64,000 nt of DNA from Methyloligella sp050110875 (GTDB lineage: Bacteria; Pseudomonadota; Alphaproteobacteria; Rhizobiales; Methyloligellaceae). Below are positions 32,444-41,026 of this stretch, one piece after another; within the stretch, counting starts at the first letter, position 1, and the number at the start of each line of letters is the position of its first letter. The stretch covers positions 558,001 through 622,000 of the forward strand of contig CP188828.1 of assembly GCA_050110875.1 (NCBI GenBank), read 5' to 3'. Both the position numbers and the translations under genes were made by a program. Below the pieces are notes generated by a model, which worked only from the letters and a program-made list of their open reading frames with translations, was not told the origin of the DNA and did no database searches.

Positions 32444-33742
32444 TCAGGCAAACAGTTCACGGGCCTTCTTCAAGGCCAGAACCAGGGCATCCACCTCTTC
32501 CAGGCTATTATACATGGCGAATGAGGCACGGCATGTCGAGGTCACGCCCAGCCGCGCCAGAAGCGGCTCGGCGCAATGGGTGCCGGCCCGCACGGCGACG
32601 CCATAACGGTCCAAAATCGTGGAAACGTCATGGGCGTGAGCGCCATCCATCTCGAAAGAGATGATGCCGCCGCGGTCCTTGGGGTGGCCGAAAATCCGCA
32701 GCCAGTTGAGACCATCCAGCTCCGAAAGCGCATATTCGGTCATCCTCGCCTCGTGCGCGGCGATGGCCGGACGGCCGACGCTCTCCACATAGTCGATGGC
32801 GGCCGCGAGGCCGATGGCCTGTGCGATCGGCGGTGTGCCCGCCTCGAAGCGATGGGGCGGTGCGGCGTAGGTGATCTCGTCCTGCTTGACGTAGCCGATC
32901 ATCTCGCCGCCACCCTTGAAGGGGCGCATCTTCTCCAGCAATTCCTTCTTGCCGTAGAGCACGCCGATGCCGGTGGGGCCGTAGAGCTTATGACCGGTTA
33001 GGCAATAGAAATCGCAATCCAGCTCCTGCACGTCGACCGGCAGATGGACCGCGGCCTGGGCCCCGTCGAGGAGCACCGGAATGCCGCGCGCGTGGGCGAT
33101 CTCGATCGCCTCCTTCACGGGCACCACGGTGCCCAGCACGTTCGACATATGGGTCAGCGCCACCATCTTGGTGCGCGGGGTGAGAAGCTTCTCGAACTCC
33201 TCCAGCAGGAAGTCGCCATCTTCGGAAATGGGAGCCCATTTCAGCACCGCGCCTTGACGTTCGTGCAGGAAGTGCCAGGGGACGATATTGGAGTGATGCT
33301 CCATGATGGAGAGCACGATCTCGTCCCCCTCGCCGATCTCCGCGCCATAGGAATTGGCGACGAGATTGATGGCGTCGGTGGCGTTGGCCGTGAAGATGAT
33401 CTCCTCTTCGGCTTTCGCGTTGATAAAGCGCTGAACCGTCGTCCTCGCCTTCTCGTAATTGGCCGTGGCGAGATTGCTCAGGTAATGCAGACCGCGATGG
33501 ACGTTGGCGTATTCGGCGCCATAGGCGCGGGCCACCGCATCCAGCACCTGCCTGGGCTTCTGGGCCGAGGCGCCGTTGTCGAAATAGACCAGCGGCTTTC
33601 CATGGACCTCGGTCTTGAGGATCGGGAAATCGGCGCGGATCTTGTCGACATCGTAGGCGCGGATATCGGAAACCGCGATATCGTCCCCGGTCCGCTCTGC
33701 CGTCTTTCCGGCCCTGTCCGTAACTTTGGGCCCGCTATCCAT
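32444..33742 (-). CDS. sufS: Cysteine desulfurase, group II
   Basis: 432 residues from MDSGPKVTD; a longer frame overlaps the sufD end. A PLP enzyme that mobilises sulfur from cysteine: YFDNGASAQKP, IMEHHSNIVPW, LLDGAQA, LTGHKLYGPTGIGVLYG (PLP lysine) and the active-site cysteine in RAGTHCAEPLL. The type-II arrangement with a short Cys loop fits SufS. The first about 30 residues before IRADFPILKTEVHGKPL are extra. It starts 8 bases after sufD. No sufE is adjacent. Confidence 0.96.
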   Translation of the reverse strand: MDSGPKVTDRAGKTAERTGDDIAVSDIRAYDVDKIRADFPILKTEVHGKPLVYFDNGASAQKPRQVLDAVARAYGAEYANVHRGLHYLSNLATANYEKARTTVQRFINAKAEEEIIFTANATDAINLVANSYGAEIGEGDEIVLSIMEHHSNIVPWHFLHERQGAVLKWAPISEDGDFLLEEFEKLLTPRTKMVALTHMSNVLGTVVPVKEAIEIAHARGIPVLLDGAQAAVHLPVDVQELDCDFYCLTGHKLYGPTGIGVLYGKKELLEKMRPFKGGGEMIGYVKQDEITYAAPPHRFEAGTPPIAQAIGLAAAIDYVESVGRPAIAAHEARMTEYALSELDGLNWLRIFGHPKDRGGIISFEMDGAHAHDVSTILDRYGVAVRAGTHCAEPLLARLGVTSTCRASFAMYNSLEEVDALVLALKKARELFA

Positions 33743-33750
33743 GCATAACC

Positions 33751-35148
33751 TCAGTCGAGTTTCACGCCGAGCCAATCGGCGGTCACGCCGGTCAGCGCGT
33801 CGCGCAAGGGTTCGTGATCGATCTGCTCCAGCGCCTCGCCGACGAAGGCCTGAACCAGCAGCGCCCGGGCCTGCGCCTCGGGAATGCCGCGGGCCTCCAG
33901 ATAGAACAACAGATCCTCGTCGATCTGGCCCGACGTGGCACCGTGGCCGCAGACCACGTCGTCAGCGAAGATCTCCAGCTCCGGCTTGGTATCGAACTCC
34001 GCACCTTCAGAGAGCAGCAAGGCCTGGCCCATCTGCTTGCCGTCGGTCTTCTGGGCATCGCGGGCGACGATCACCTTGGCCTGGAAGATGCCGCGGGATT
34101 CGTCGTCCAGCACGGCCTTGTACAGCTCGCGGCTGGTGCAATGAGGAACCAGATGCTCGATCACCATGGTGGTGTCGTAATGTTGGCGGTCCTTCAGCAG
34201 CGAAGTGCCGCTGAAATTCATCACCGCGCCCTCGCCGGCGAAATGCACCCGCACGTCGTTACGGGCGAGATCGCCGCCCTTGGAATACTGGAAGCCGTTG
34301 TAGCGGACATTCTCCTGCAACGTCAGGATCCAGTTGGACAGATGCGCGGCCTCATCCTCCTCGTTCTGAATCTTGGTGTGCTCGATATGGCTGTCGGGAC
34401 CCGCGACCAGCTGGGTCAGCGCGTTGCGCTGCAGACCGCGGCCGCCGAGACCGGCGTAGCTCTCGATCAAGTTCAGGGACGATCCCTTGCCGGCGATCAC
34501 GATCAGCCGGGTGACGGAGGCAACGGGCTCGCCGGCACCGTCCAGATGCATGATGTGAACCGGCTTCTCCAAAGAGACGCCATCGCCCAGGCGCAGCACA
34601 GCGCCGCCGGTCATCAGGGCCGTGTTGAGCGCGATGATCGGATCGGGACCGGCACCGCTGCGGCCCGTGGGCCGTGCCGCCTCGAAGCCGGAGCGCTGAT
34701 CGCCGGTCTCGGCGAGCAAGGGCTCCAGATCTTCCGGCGGATGCTCCAAGGTCTCGGCGAGAGAACGAAGCTCGACGCCGGCCTCCTTCAGTGCCTGCAC
34801 GTCGGAGAGCTCGGAGCGGAACTCGCCCTCGGCAATCACCACCCGATAGGCGTCCAGCCCGGCTACACGAGGTCCGAGCGCCTTCTCGATCTCCGCCTCC
34901 TCGATGGGCCGGCCGCTCGGCCGCACCATGGGGTAGGCTTGCTTCAGAAGATTGCGGAGATCGGTGTATTTCCAGGCCTCGATGCGGCGATGAGGCAAGC
35001 CAAGCGAGGCATAGCGCTCCATGGCTTTGGCGCGCAGCTTCGCGACCCGATCGTTCTCCGCGCCCGGCAGCGCATCGTGCAACGCCGCAAAGCTGTCGAG
35101 CAGCTCCTGCTCGACCTCGGAGCGAAACTGTTGAACCGGCAGATCCAT
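33751..35148 (-). CDS. sufD: Fe-S assembly scaffold protein SufD
   Basis: 465 residues from MDLPVQQFRSEVEQ behind AGGGAA. C-terminal beta-helix typical of the SufB/SufD family: NYNGF-like VRYNGFQYSKGGDLARNDVRVHFAGEGAVMNFSG, HCTSRELYKAVLDDESRGIFQAKVIVARDAQKTDGKQ, and FADDVVCGHGATSGQIDEDLLFYLEARGI. It pairs with SufB in the SufBC2D scaffold, where the HGAT histidine has been implicated in cluster assembly. Starts 37 bases after sufC. Confidence 0.95.
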   Translation of the reverse strand: MDLPVQQFRSEVEQELLDSFAALHDALPGAENDRVAKLRAKAMERYASLGLPHRRIEAWKYTDLRNLLKQAYPMVRPSGRPIEEAEIEKALGPRVAGLDAYRVVIAEGEFRSELSDVQALKEAGVELRSLAETLEHPPEDLEPLLAETGDQRSGFEAARPTGRSGAGPDPIIALNTALMTGGAVLRLGDGVSLEKPVHIMHLDGAGEPVASVTRLIVIAGKGSSLNLIESYAGLGGRGLQRNALTQLVAGPDSHIEHTKIQNEEDEAAHLSNWILTLQENVRYNGFQYSKGGDLARNDVRVHFAGEGAVMNFSGTSLLKDRQHYDTTMVIEHLVPHCTSRELYKAVLDDESRGIFQAKVIVARDAQKTDGKQMGQALLLSEGAEFDTKPELEIFADDVVCGHGATSGQIDEDLLFYLEARGIPEAQARALLVQAFVGEALEQIDHEPLRDALTGVTADWLGVKLD

Positions 35149-35185
35149 TGCTAATTCCCTGTTGGCGGATGTTCTCGGCGAGCGC

Positions 35186-35935
35186 TTACGCGGCCTTGCC
35201 CCCGAACTCCGCATAACCTGTCTTTTCAAGCTCGAGCGCCAGATCGGCATCGCCGGAGCGGACGACCTTGCCCTCGGACATGACATGCACGCGATCCGGA
35301 ACGATGTAGTTCAGGAGCCGCTGGTAATGGGTGATGACGAGCATGGCGCGATCCGGGGAACGGAGCGCATTCACGCCTTCGGCCACGATGCGCAAGGCAT
35401 CGATGTCGAGCCCGGAATCGGTCTCGTCCAACACGCAGAGGCTCGGCTCGAGCAGCGCCATCTGAAGTATCTCGTTGCGCTTCTTCTCGCCGCCGGAGAA
35501 GCCGACATTCAAGGGACGCTTGAGCATCTCCGGATCGATCTGGAGCTCCTTGGCGCGCTCGCGCACGACCTTGATGAATTCCGGCGTGGAGAACTCCTCC
35601 TGGCCGCGCGCCTTGCGGACGGCGTTCACCGCGGTGCGCAGGAAGGTCATGGTGGCAACGCCCGGGATCTCCATGGGGTATTGGAAAGCCAGGAAGACGC
35701 CGGCGGCCGCCCGCTCGTCGGGCTCCATCTCCAGCACGTCCTCGCCGTTCCAGGTGATCGAGCCTTCGGTGACCTCGTAATCCTCCTTGCCTGCCAGCAC
35801 ATAGGCGAGGGTCGACTTGCCGGAGCCGTTGGGGCCCATGATGGCGTGCACCTCGCCCTTCGGCACGGTCAGGTCCAGACCCTTGAGGATCTCCTTCTCC
35901 TCGATCCGGGCATGCAGGTTTTTGATCTCAAGCAT
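35186..35935 (-). CDS. sufC: Fe-S assembly ATPase SufC
   Basis: 249 residues from MLEIKNLHARIEEKEI. ABC ATPase: Walker A IMGPNGSGKSTL, Q-loop FLAFQYPMEIPG, signature NVGFSGGEKKRNEILQM, Walker B SLCVLDETDSGLDIDAL, and the H-loop ITHYQRLL. It drives conformational change in the SufBCD scaffold. The frame continues upstream into the repeat-bearing gap, but SufC proteins start here. Separated from sufB by 126 bases. Confidence 0.97.
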   Translation of the reverse strand: MLEIKNLHARIEEKEILKGLDLTVPKGEVHAIMGPNGSGKSTLAYVLAGKEDYEVTEGSITWNGEDVLEMEPDERAAAGVFLAFQYPMEIPGVATMTFLRTAVNAVRKARGQEEFSTPEFIKVVRERAKELQIDPEMLKRPLNVGFSGGEKKRNEILQMALLEPSLCVLDETDSGLDIDALRIVAEGVNALRSPDRAMLVITHYQRLLNYIVPDRVHVMSEGKVVRSGDADLALELEKTGYAEFGGKAA

Positions 35936-35956
35936 TCTGTCTCGTTCCCTGTTGCT

Positions 35957-36042
35957 CGTCATTGCCGGCTTATCCGGCCATCCACGTCTCCGGCCTTTCG
36001 CCGTGTGGCTCGTGGATGCCCGGCACACGGCCGGGCATGACG
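35957..36042. repeat. Composite palindromic repeat between sufB and sufC
   Basis: 86 bp bounded by CGTCAT/ATGACG. Inside are GCCGG-CTTAT-CCGGC and CCCGG-CACACGG-CCGGG stems, and CATCCACG/CGTGGATG arms. The right half repeats the GTGGATGCCCGG...CCGGGCATGACG pattern seen at 31325. Because it lies within the suf operon it would be transcribed and could form a processing or stabilising structure between sufB and sufC. Confidence 0.72.
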
Positions 36043-36061
36043 CCTAACGTTTCGCTCTTTC

Positions 36062-37552
36062 TTAGCCCACCGACCCTTCGAGGCTGATGCCGATCAGCTT
36101 CTGAGTCTCGGCCATGAATTCCATGGGCAGGTGCTGTAGCACATCGCGGACGAAGCCGTTGACGATCAGGGCGATCGCCTCCTCCTCCGAAAGACCGCGC
36201 TGCAGGCAATAGAACAGCTGGTCGTCGGAGATCTTCGAGGTGGTCGCCTCGTGCTCGAAGACGGCCGTGGCATTCTTGGCCTCCAGATACGGCACGGTGT
36301 GAGCACCGGACTTGTCGCCGATCAGCAGCGAGTCGCAAGCGGTGAAGTTCCGCGCGTTCGTCGCCCTCCGGTGTGCCGACACCAGACCGCGATAGGTGTT
36401 GTTGGAATGGCCCGCCGAGATGCCCTTGGAGATGATCCGGCTGGAGGTGTTCTTGCCCAGATGGATCATCTTGGTGCCGGAATCGACCTGCTGATAGCCG
36501 TTGGAGATGGCGACGGAGTAGAACTCGCCGCGCGAGCCGTCGCCGCGCAGGATGCAGCTCGGATATTTCCAGGTGATGGCGGAGCCGGTCTCGACCTGCG
36601 TCCAGGAGATCTTGGAGTTCTTGCCCCGGCAATCGCCGCGCTTGGTGACGAAGTTGAAGACGCCGCCCTCGCCTTCCGAATTGCCCGGATACCAGTTCTG
36701 GACCGTCGAGTATTTGATCTCCGCGTCATCCAGGGCGACGAGCTCGACCACGGCCGCGTGAAGCTGGTTCTCGTCGCGCATGGGGGCCGTGCAGCCCTCC
36801 AGGTAGCTCACATAGGAGCCCTTGTCGGCGACGATGAGCGTCCGCTCGAACTGGCCGGTCTGCTTCTCGTTGATGCGGAAATAAGTCGACAGCTCCATGG
36901 GGCAGCGCACGCCTTCGGGGATGTAGACAAAGCTGCCGTCGGAGAAGACCGCCGAGTTGAGCGTGGCGTAGAAATTATCGGAGGTCGGCACGACCGAGCC
37001 GAGATACTTCTTCACCAGCTCCGGATGGTTCTTCACCGCTTCGGAGATGGAGCAGAAGATGACGCCGGCCTTGGCCAGCTCCTTCTGGAAGGTGGTGACG
37101 ACGGAGACGGAGTCGAACACCGCATCCACGGCGACGCCGGGACGGCTCTCCTCCAGCTCGGCGCCCTCGACGCCGGCCAGCACCTTCTGCTCGGACAGCG
37201 GGATGCCGAGCTTCTCGTAGGTGGCGAGCAGCTCCGGATCGACCTCGTCCAGGCTCTTCGGCTTATCCATGCTCTTGGGCGCCGCGTAGTAGTAGAGCTC
37301 CTGGAAATCGATCTTCGGGTAATGGACATTGGCCCATTCCGGCTCGCTCATGGTGAGCCAGCGGCGATAGGCTTCCAGGCGCCAATCGAGCAGCCATTGA
37401 GGCTCGCCCTTCTTCTCGGAAATGAAGCGGACGATATCCTCAGATAGGCCTTTCGGCGCCTTGATGGATTCGATGTCGGTCGAGAACCCGTATTTGTATT
37501 TGTCGACGTCGATCTCGCGAACGCGTTCGACTGTCTCTTCAACTGCTGGCAT
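36062..37552 (-). CDS. sufB: Fe-S assembly scaffold protein SufB
   Basis: 496 residues. Family signatures: PSDNFYATLNSAVFSDGSFVYIPEGV, the cysteine-containing SYLEGCTAPMRDENQLHAAVVELVALDDAEIKYSTVQNWYPG, VFNFVTKRGDCRGKNSKISWTQVETGSAITWKYPS and HEATTSKISDDQLFYCLQRGLSEE. It forms the cluster-building platform with SufC and SufD. It lies 44 bases after the nifS-like gene and shares its promoter. Confidence 0.97.
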   Translation of the reverse strand: MPAVEETVERVREIDVDKYKYGFSTDIESIKAPKGLSEDIVRFISEKKGEPQWLLDWRLEAYRRWLTMSEPEWANVHYPKIDFQELYYYAAPKSMDKPKSLDEVDPELLATYEKLGIPLSEQKVLAGVEGAELEESRPGVAVDAVFDSVSVVTTFQKELAKAGVIFCSISEAVKNHPELVKKYLGSVVPTSDNFYATLNSAVFSDGSFVYIPEGVRCPMELSTYFRINEKQTGQFERTLIVADKGSYVSYLEGCTAPMRDENQLHAAVVELVALDDAEIKYSTVQNWYPGNSEGEGGVFNFVTKRGDCRGKNSKISWTQVETGSAITWKYPSCILRGDGSRGEFYSVAISNGYQQVDSGTKMIHLGKNTSSRIISKGISAGHSNNTYRGLVSAHRRATNARNFTACDSLLIGDKSGAHTVPYLEAKNATAVFEHEATTSKISDDQLFYCLQRGLSEEEAIALIVNGFVRDVLQHLPMEFMAETQKLIGISLEGSVG

Positions 37553-37596
37553 GTCTCTTCCTCGAAATCTTACTCTTCGTCCGCTTCTCTAACCCG

Positions 37597-38739
37597 TCAG
37601 GCCGCCGCTTCCACCGGCGGCTGTTGCCGCTTCACCAGCGCCGTCCAGGCGCTCAGGAAGCGTTCGATATCCGTCTCTTCGGTGTCCCAGCCGAGGCTCA
37701 CCCGGATGGCGCCGTCGGCGAGTTTCGGCTTCACGCCCATGGCTTCGAGGACGTGGGACCGCTCGACCTTGCCGGACGAGCATGCACTCCCGGAACTCAC
37801 CGCAAAGCCCGCCAAATCGAGCCCGATGACCAAAGTCTCCGCCTTGGTGCCGGGAACGGCGAGGCAGATCGTGTTGGGCAACCGCTCCACGCCGGCGCCG
37901 AAGATCACGGTCTGCGGCACGGCCGCCAGGGCTTCGCCTTCCAGCCGGTCTTTCAAATCCCGGACCGTCTCCGCCATCAGCGTCTCGGCGGCCAGCTCCG
38001 CGGCCACTCCGAAACCGACGATGGCGGCGACATTCTCGGTGCCGGCACGCCGCCTGGTCTCCTGGGCGCCGCCGGTGATCAAAGGCTCGATCTTCAGCCC
38101 ATCGCGGAGGATGAGCGCGCCGATGCCTTTGGGGCCGCCGAGCTTATGGGCGGAAAGGCTCATGAGGTCGGCGGCGGTCGATGCGAAATCGAGCTTGATC
38201 TTGCCTGCGGCTTGAACCGCATCGGTATGCAGCAAGCCGCCCGACCCGTGGACGATCTCGGCAGCTTCCGCCACCGGCTGCAGAACCCCTGTTTCGTTAT
38301 TGGCGGCCATCACAGAGAAAAGCGGAACGGCCTCGCTTTGGAGATGGGCCTCGTCGACGGACTTCGCAAGCGCCTGAAGGTCGAGAACGCCATGCTCGGT
38401 CACGGGCAGCATTTCGGCCCGATCGCCGCCGCAGGTCATGACCGACGGGTGCTCGACGGCGGTGACAAAGGCCGCCGGCGTCTCGCCGCGGCGCCTGAGC
38501 CCCATGGCCGACGCATTGGCCTCGCTGCCACCGGAGGTGAAGACCACCTGATTGGGCTCCACACCCACGAGAGCCGCCACCTGGGCGCGGGCCTTCTCCA
38601 CCGCGGCACGGGCATCCCGCCCCTCGCAATGCACCGAGGAGGGGTTACCGCAAAGATCGAGGGATTCGATCATCGCCTCGCGCACCGCAGGCCGAAGGGG
38701 CGCGGTGGCGTTATAATCGAGATAGGAGCGTCTTTTCAT
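37597..38739 (-). CDS. Cysteine desulfurase, NifS/IscS-like (group I)
   Basis: 380 residues from MKRRSYLDYNATAPLRP behind GAGGAG; an in-frame ATG at 38787 gives an extra segment outside the family's usual start. PLP motifs: VEHPSV, ANNETGVLQPV, HTDAVQAAGK, SLSAHKLGGPKGIGAL (PLP lysine), and the long-loop active-site Cys in FAVSSGSACSSGKVERSHVLEAMG. It is the first gene of the suf operon; the downstream sufS is a second desulfurase. Such pairing occurs in many Hyphomicrobiales. Confidence 0.92.
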   Translation of the reverse strand: MKRRSYLDYNATAPLRPAVREAMIESLDLCGNPSSVHCEGRDARAAVEKARAQVAALVGVEPNQVVFTSGGSEANASAMGLRRRGETPAAFVTAVEHPSVMTCGGDRAEMLPVTEHGVLDLQALAKSVDEAHLQSEAVPLFSVMAANNETGVLQPVAEAAEIVHGSGGLLHTDAVQAAGKIKLDFASTAADLMSLSAHKLGGPKGIGALILRDGLKIEPLITGGAQETRRRAGTENVAAIVGFGVAAELAAETLMAETVRDLKDRLEGEALAAVPQTVIFGAGVERLPNTICLAVPGTKAETLVIGLDLAGFAVSSGSACSSGKVERSHVLEAMGVKPKLADGAIRVSLGWDTEETDIERFLSAWTALVKRQQPPVEAAA

Positions 38740-38889
38740 GCTCTCCTCGACCGCGGACGGCCAGTCTTGGAACGGGTTTCGCGCCATTCCGCCTCGGATA
38801 GCGCTTGCGCCGGACCCCGCGACCTATGCTATGTAGCGCGGCCCGTGGATCGGAATGTGGCGCCTGCCTCTCCGGGTCAGACGGCGTGA

Positions 38890-38906
38890 TTTGGAACAGT
38901 TCTAAA
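38890..38906. promoter_or_regulatory. Irr-type iron control box at the suf operon
   Basis: TTTGGAACAGTTCTAAA is a near-perfect inverted repeat matching the alphaproteobacterial Irr-box pattern TTTAGAA-N3-TTCTAAA with one mismatch. It lies 10-26 bases downstream of the suggested -10 of the minus-strand suf promoter, over the probable transcription start, as expected for repression by Irr. Irr control of suf genes is known in Hyphomicrobiales relatives; binding here is inferred. Confidence 0.75.
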
Positions 38907-38915
38907 TCTATGCTC

Positions 38916-38944
38916 TTGATAGAATTCCTGACCGGCTGAGTCAA
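38916..38944 (-). promoter_or_regulatory. Sigma-70 promoter of the suf operon
   Basis: On the minus strand, TTGACT (38944-38939) and TATCAA (38921-38916) are separated by 17 bases. The pair lies about 180 bases before the nifS-like start codon. The 306-base interval from 38740 to 39045 has no gene; it holds this promoter, the Irr-type box and presumably the promoter of the divergent alpha/beta hydrolase gene. Confidence 0.65.
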
Positions 38945-39045
38945 GTTAACGAGGCCCCGAAAGACGGCTAAAAAGCGCCCTTTCAGGCCAATCGGAAAAT
39001 AGGACCGCCTGTCTTTCCTAACAACAGTTACGAGGTCGATGTTTC

Positions 39046-39720
39046 ATGCCCGAGGTGAATATCAGCGGACCAGCCGGTCGCATCGAGGCCCGCTATCACC
39101 ACGAGAAGACGCCGAACGCGCCAGTGGCGCTGATTCTGCACCCTCATCCGCAGTTCGGCGGCACGATGAACAATCAGGTGGTCTACCACCTCTACTACGC
39201 CTTTCAGCGGCGGGGATTTTCCGTGCTGCGGTTCAATTTCCGCGGCGTGGGACGGTCGGAAGGCTTGTTCGACAACGGTCCCGGCGAGCTGGCGGACGCC
39301 GCCACGGCGCTGGACTGGCTGCAGACCTATAATCCGGACGCTTCCACCTGCTGGATCGCCGGCGTCTCCTTCGGCGCCTGGATCGCCATGCAGCTTCTGA
39401 TGCGCCGGCCCGAGATCGAAGGCTTCATCTCAGTCGCCCCGCCGGCCAATCTCTACGACTTCACCTTCCTCGCCCCCTGCCCGTCCTCCGGGCTGATGAT
39501 CAACGGGGCGAACGATCGGGTGGTGCCGACGGATTCGGTGCGCGGTCTGGTCGAAAAGCTGAAGACCCAGAAGGGCATCGTTATCGATCATGCGGTGGTG
39601 GAGGATGCGAACCACTTCTTCGAAGGCCGCATGGATGCGCTGATGGAAGCGGTCGACGAGTATCTCGACAAGCGGCTCGGCGAAGCGCCGGAGGTCAAGA
39701 AGGCCGAAAAGAGGGCCTAA
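39046..39720 (+). CDS. Alpha/beta hydrolase
   Basis: 224 residues, the small cytoplasmic dienelactone-hydrolase/OsmC-associated-like type of alpha/beta hydrolase. LILHPHPQFGGTMNN (residues 29-43) with the HPHP motif, FNFRGVGRSEG, the nucleophile elbow IAGVSFGAWIAM (Ser108), GANDRVVP (Asp) and EDANHFFEG (His) give a complete triad. Substrate unknown. Divergent from the suf operon; convergent with anmK 23 bases away. Confidence 0.88.
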   Translation: MPEVNISGPAGRIEARYHHEKTPNAPVALILHPHPQFGGTMNNQVVYHLYYAFQRRGFSVLRFNFRGVGRSEGLFDNGPGELADAATALDWLQTYNPDASTCWIAGVSFGAWIAMQLLMRRPEIEGFISVAPPANLYDFTFLAPCPSSGLMINGANDRVVPTDSVRGLVEKLKTQKGIVIDHAVVEDANHFFEGRMDALMEAVDEYLDKRLGEAPEVKKAEKRA

Positions 39721-39743
39721 GGCCCCAAGAACGCAGATCCACC

Positions 39744-40883
39744 CTACCGTCTCGGAGCTCTGACCAAGCGGCCGCCGGTGAGCGGCCGCCGCACCCCCGT
39801 TGTCGAGGGGTAGGTCAGCGGCAGCTTGCGCAAGGCCCGCACGGCGAGAAAGGCGAAGGCCTCCGCCTCGAAATGCTCCGCCGACCAGCCCATCTCGTCG
39901 GCCGAGGTGACCGGCTCGCGCACGGCTTCTGCGATCGCCTGGACGATGGCCGGATTCTTGGCCCCGCCGCCCGCCAGCACCCAACGGCGCGGGCGTGCCG
40001 GCAGATAGTCGGCCGCGGCGACGATCTCCCGCGCGGTGAGCGCGACCAGAGTCGCCGCGCCGTCTTCCAGGCTGAGCTCGCTCGCCTTCAGGCCCGGGAG
40101 ATCGTAGCGATCCAAGGATTTCGGCGGTTTTCGCTGATAATAGGGATGGCTTGCCAGCCGCTTCAGCACGGTCTTGTCGGCCTTGCCTCTTAAGGCGCAC
40201 TCGCCATTCCGGTCGAAAGCAAGCCCTGCCTCCTGAAGCATCCACTCGTCGAGCATGCAGTTGCCGGGGCCTGTATCGAAGGCAACCAGGCTGCCATCGG
40301 CGCCGATCCAGGTGATATTGGCGATGCCGCCGATATTGACCACGGCAAGGGGCTTCTCGAAACCGATCTCGTCGGAGACGGCCCGGTGATACACCGGGAC
40401 CAGCGGCGCCCCCTGCCCACCGGCAGCGATATCGGCGGAGCGGAAATCGTGCACCACGTCGATGCGGGTAAGCTGGGCCAGCAAGGGACCGTCGCCGAGC
40501 TGGCGGGTGATCCGCCGGGAGGCGTCGTGGAAGACCGTCTGGCCATGAAAGCCGATGAGGTCGATATCCTTGCGGGAAAGGCCGAAAGCCTCAAGAAAAT
40601 CGCCGATCGCATCGGCGTGGAGCTCGGTGATCTCCTTCTCCACCGCCTCCAGCAACGCCATATCCTGCGGGTCGGGGACGCGGCCTTTGGCCGACAGGCC
40701 CCAGATCCGCCACGCGGCCTTGCTCGCTTCGCGCACGCGGTCGCGCGTGTCGAGGGGATAGGGATAGCTCAGCCCACGGCCCCGATCGGTCAAGCGCTCG
40801 CCGTCGGTGGCGATCAGCGCCACGTCGATCCCGTCCATGGAGGTGCCGCTCATCAGGCCCAGCACCGTCACCGCATCATGCAT
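39744..40883 (-). CDS. anmK: Anhydro-N-acetylmuramic acid kinase
   Basis: 379 residues. It opens and phosphorylates 1,6-anhydroMurNAc during peptidoglycan recycling. Motifs: VLGLMSGTSMDGIDVALI at the N-terminus, LIGFHGQTVFHD, VVNIGGIANITWIG, FDTGPGNCMLDEWM and VLAGGGAKNPAIVQAI. Full length. Divergent from tyrS with 143 bases between starts. Confidence 0.96.
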   Translation of the reverse strand: MHDAVTVLGLMSGTSMDGIDVALIATDGERLTDRGRGLSYPYPLDTRDRVREASKAAWRIWGLSAKGRVPDPQDMALLEAVEKEITELHADAIGDFLEAFGLSRKDIDLIGFHGQTVFHDASRRITRQLGDGPLLAQLTRIDVVHDFRSADIAAGGQGAPLVPVYHRAVSDEIGFEKPLAVVNIGGIANITWIGADGSLVAFDTGPGNCMLDEWMLQEAGLAFDRNGECALRGKADKTVLKRLASHPYYQRKPPKSLDRYDLPGLKASELSLEDGAATLVALTAREIVAAADYLPARPRRWVLAGGGAKNPAIVQAIAEAVREPVTSADEMGWSAEHFEAEAFAFLAVRALRKLPLTYPSTTGVRRPLTGGRLVRAPRR

Positions 40884-41026
40884 GGTTCCTTCCCGTGCAA
40901 TTTCTCGACAAAGCTGTTAGAGGCAGCAGGCCAATCGCGACCCCAGTCGCCTGGCCGATTGCGGCTCCGATCGGGCGCCGTCTCCCTCTAAGGTATGTTT
41001 CAGGCTTTACAGTAAGATATTCGACA

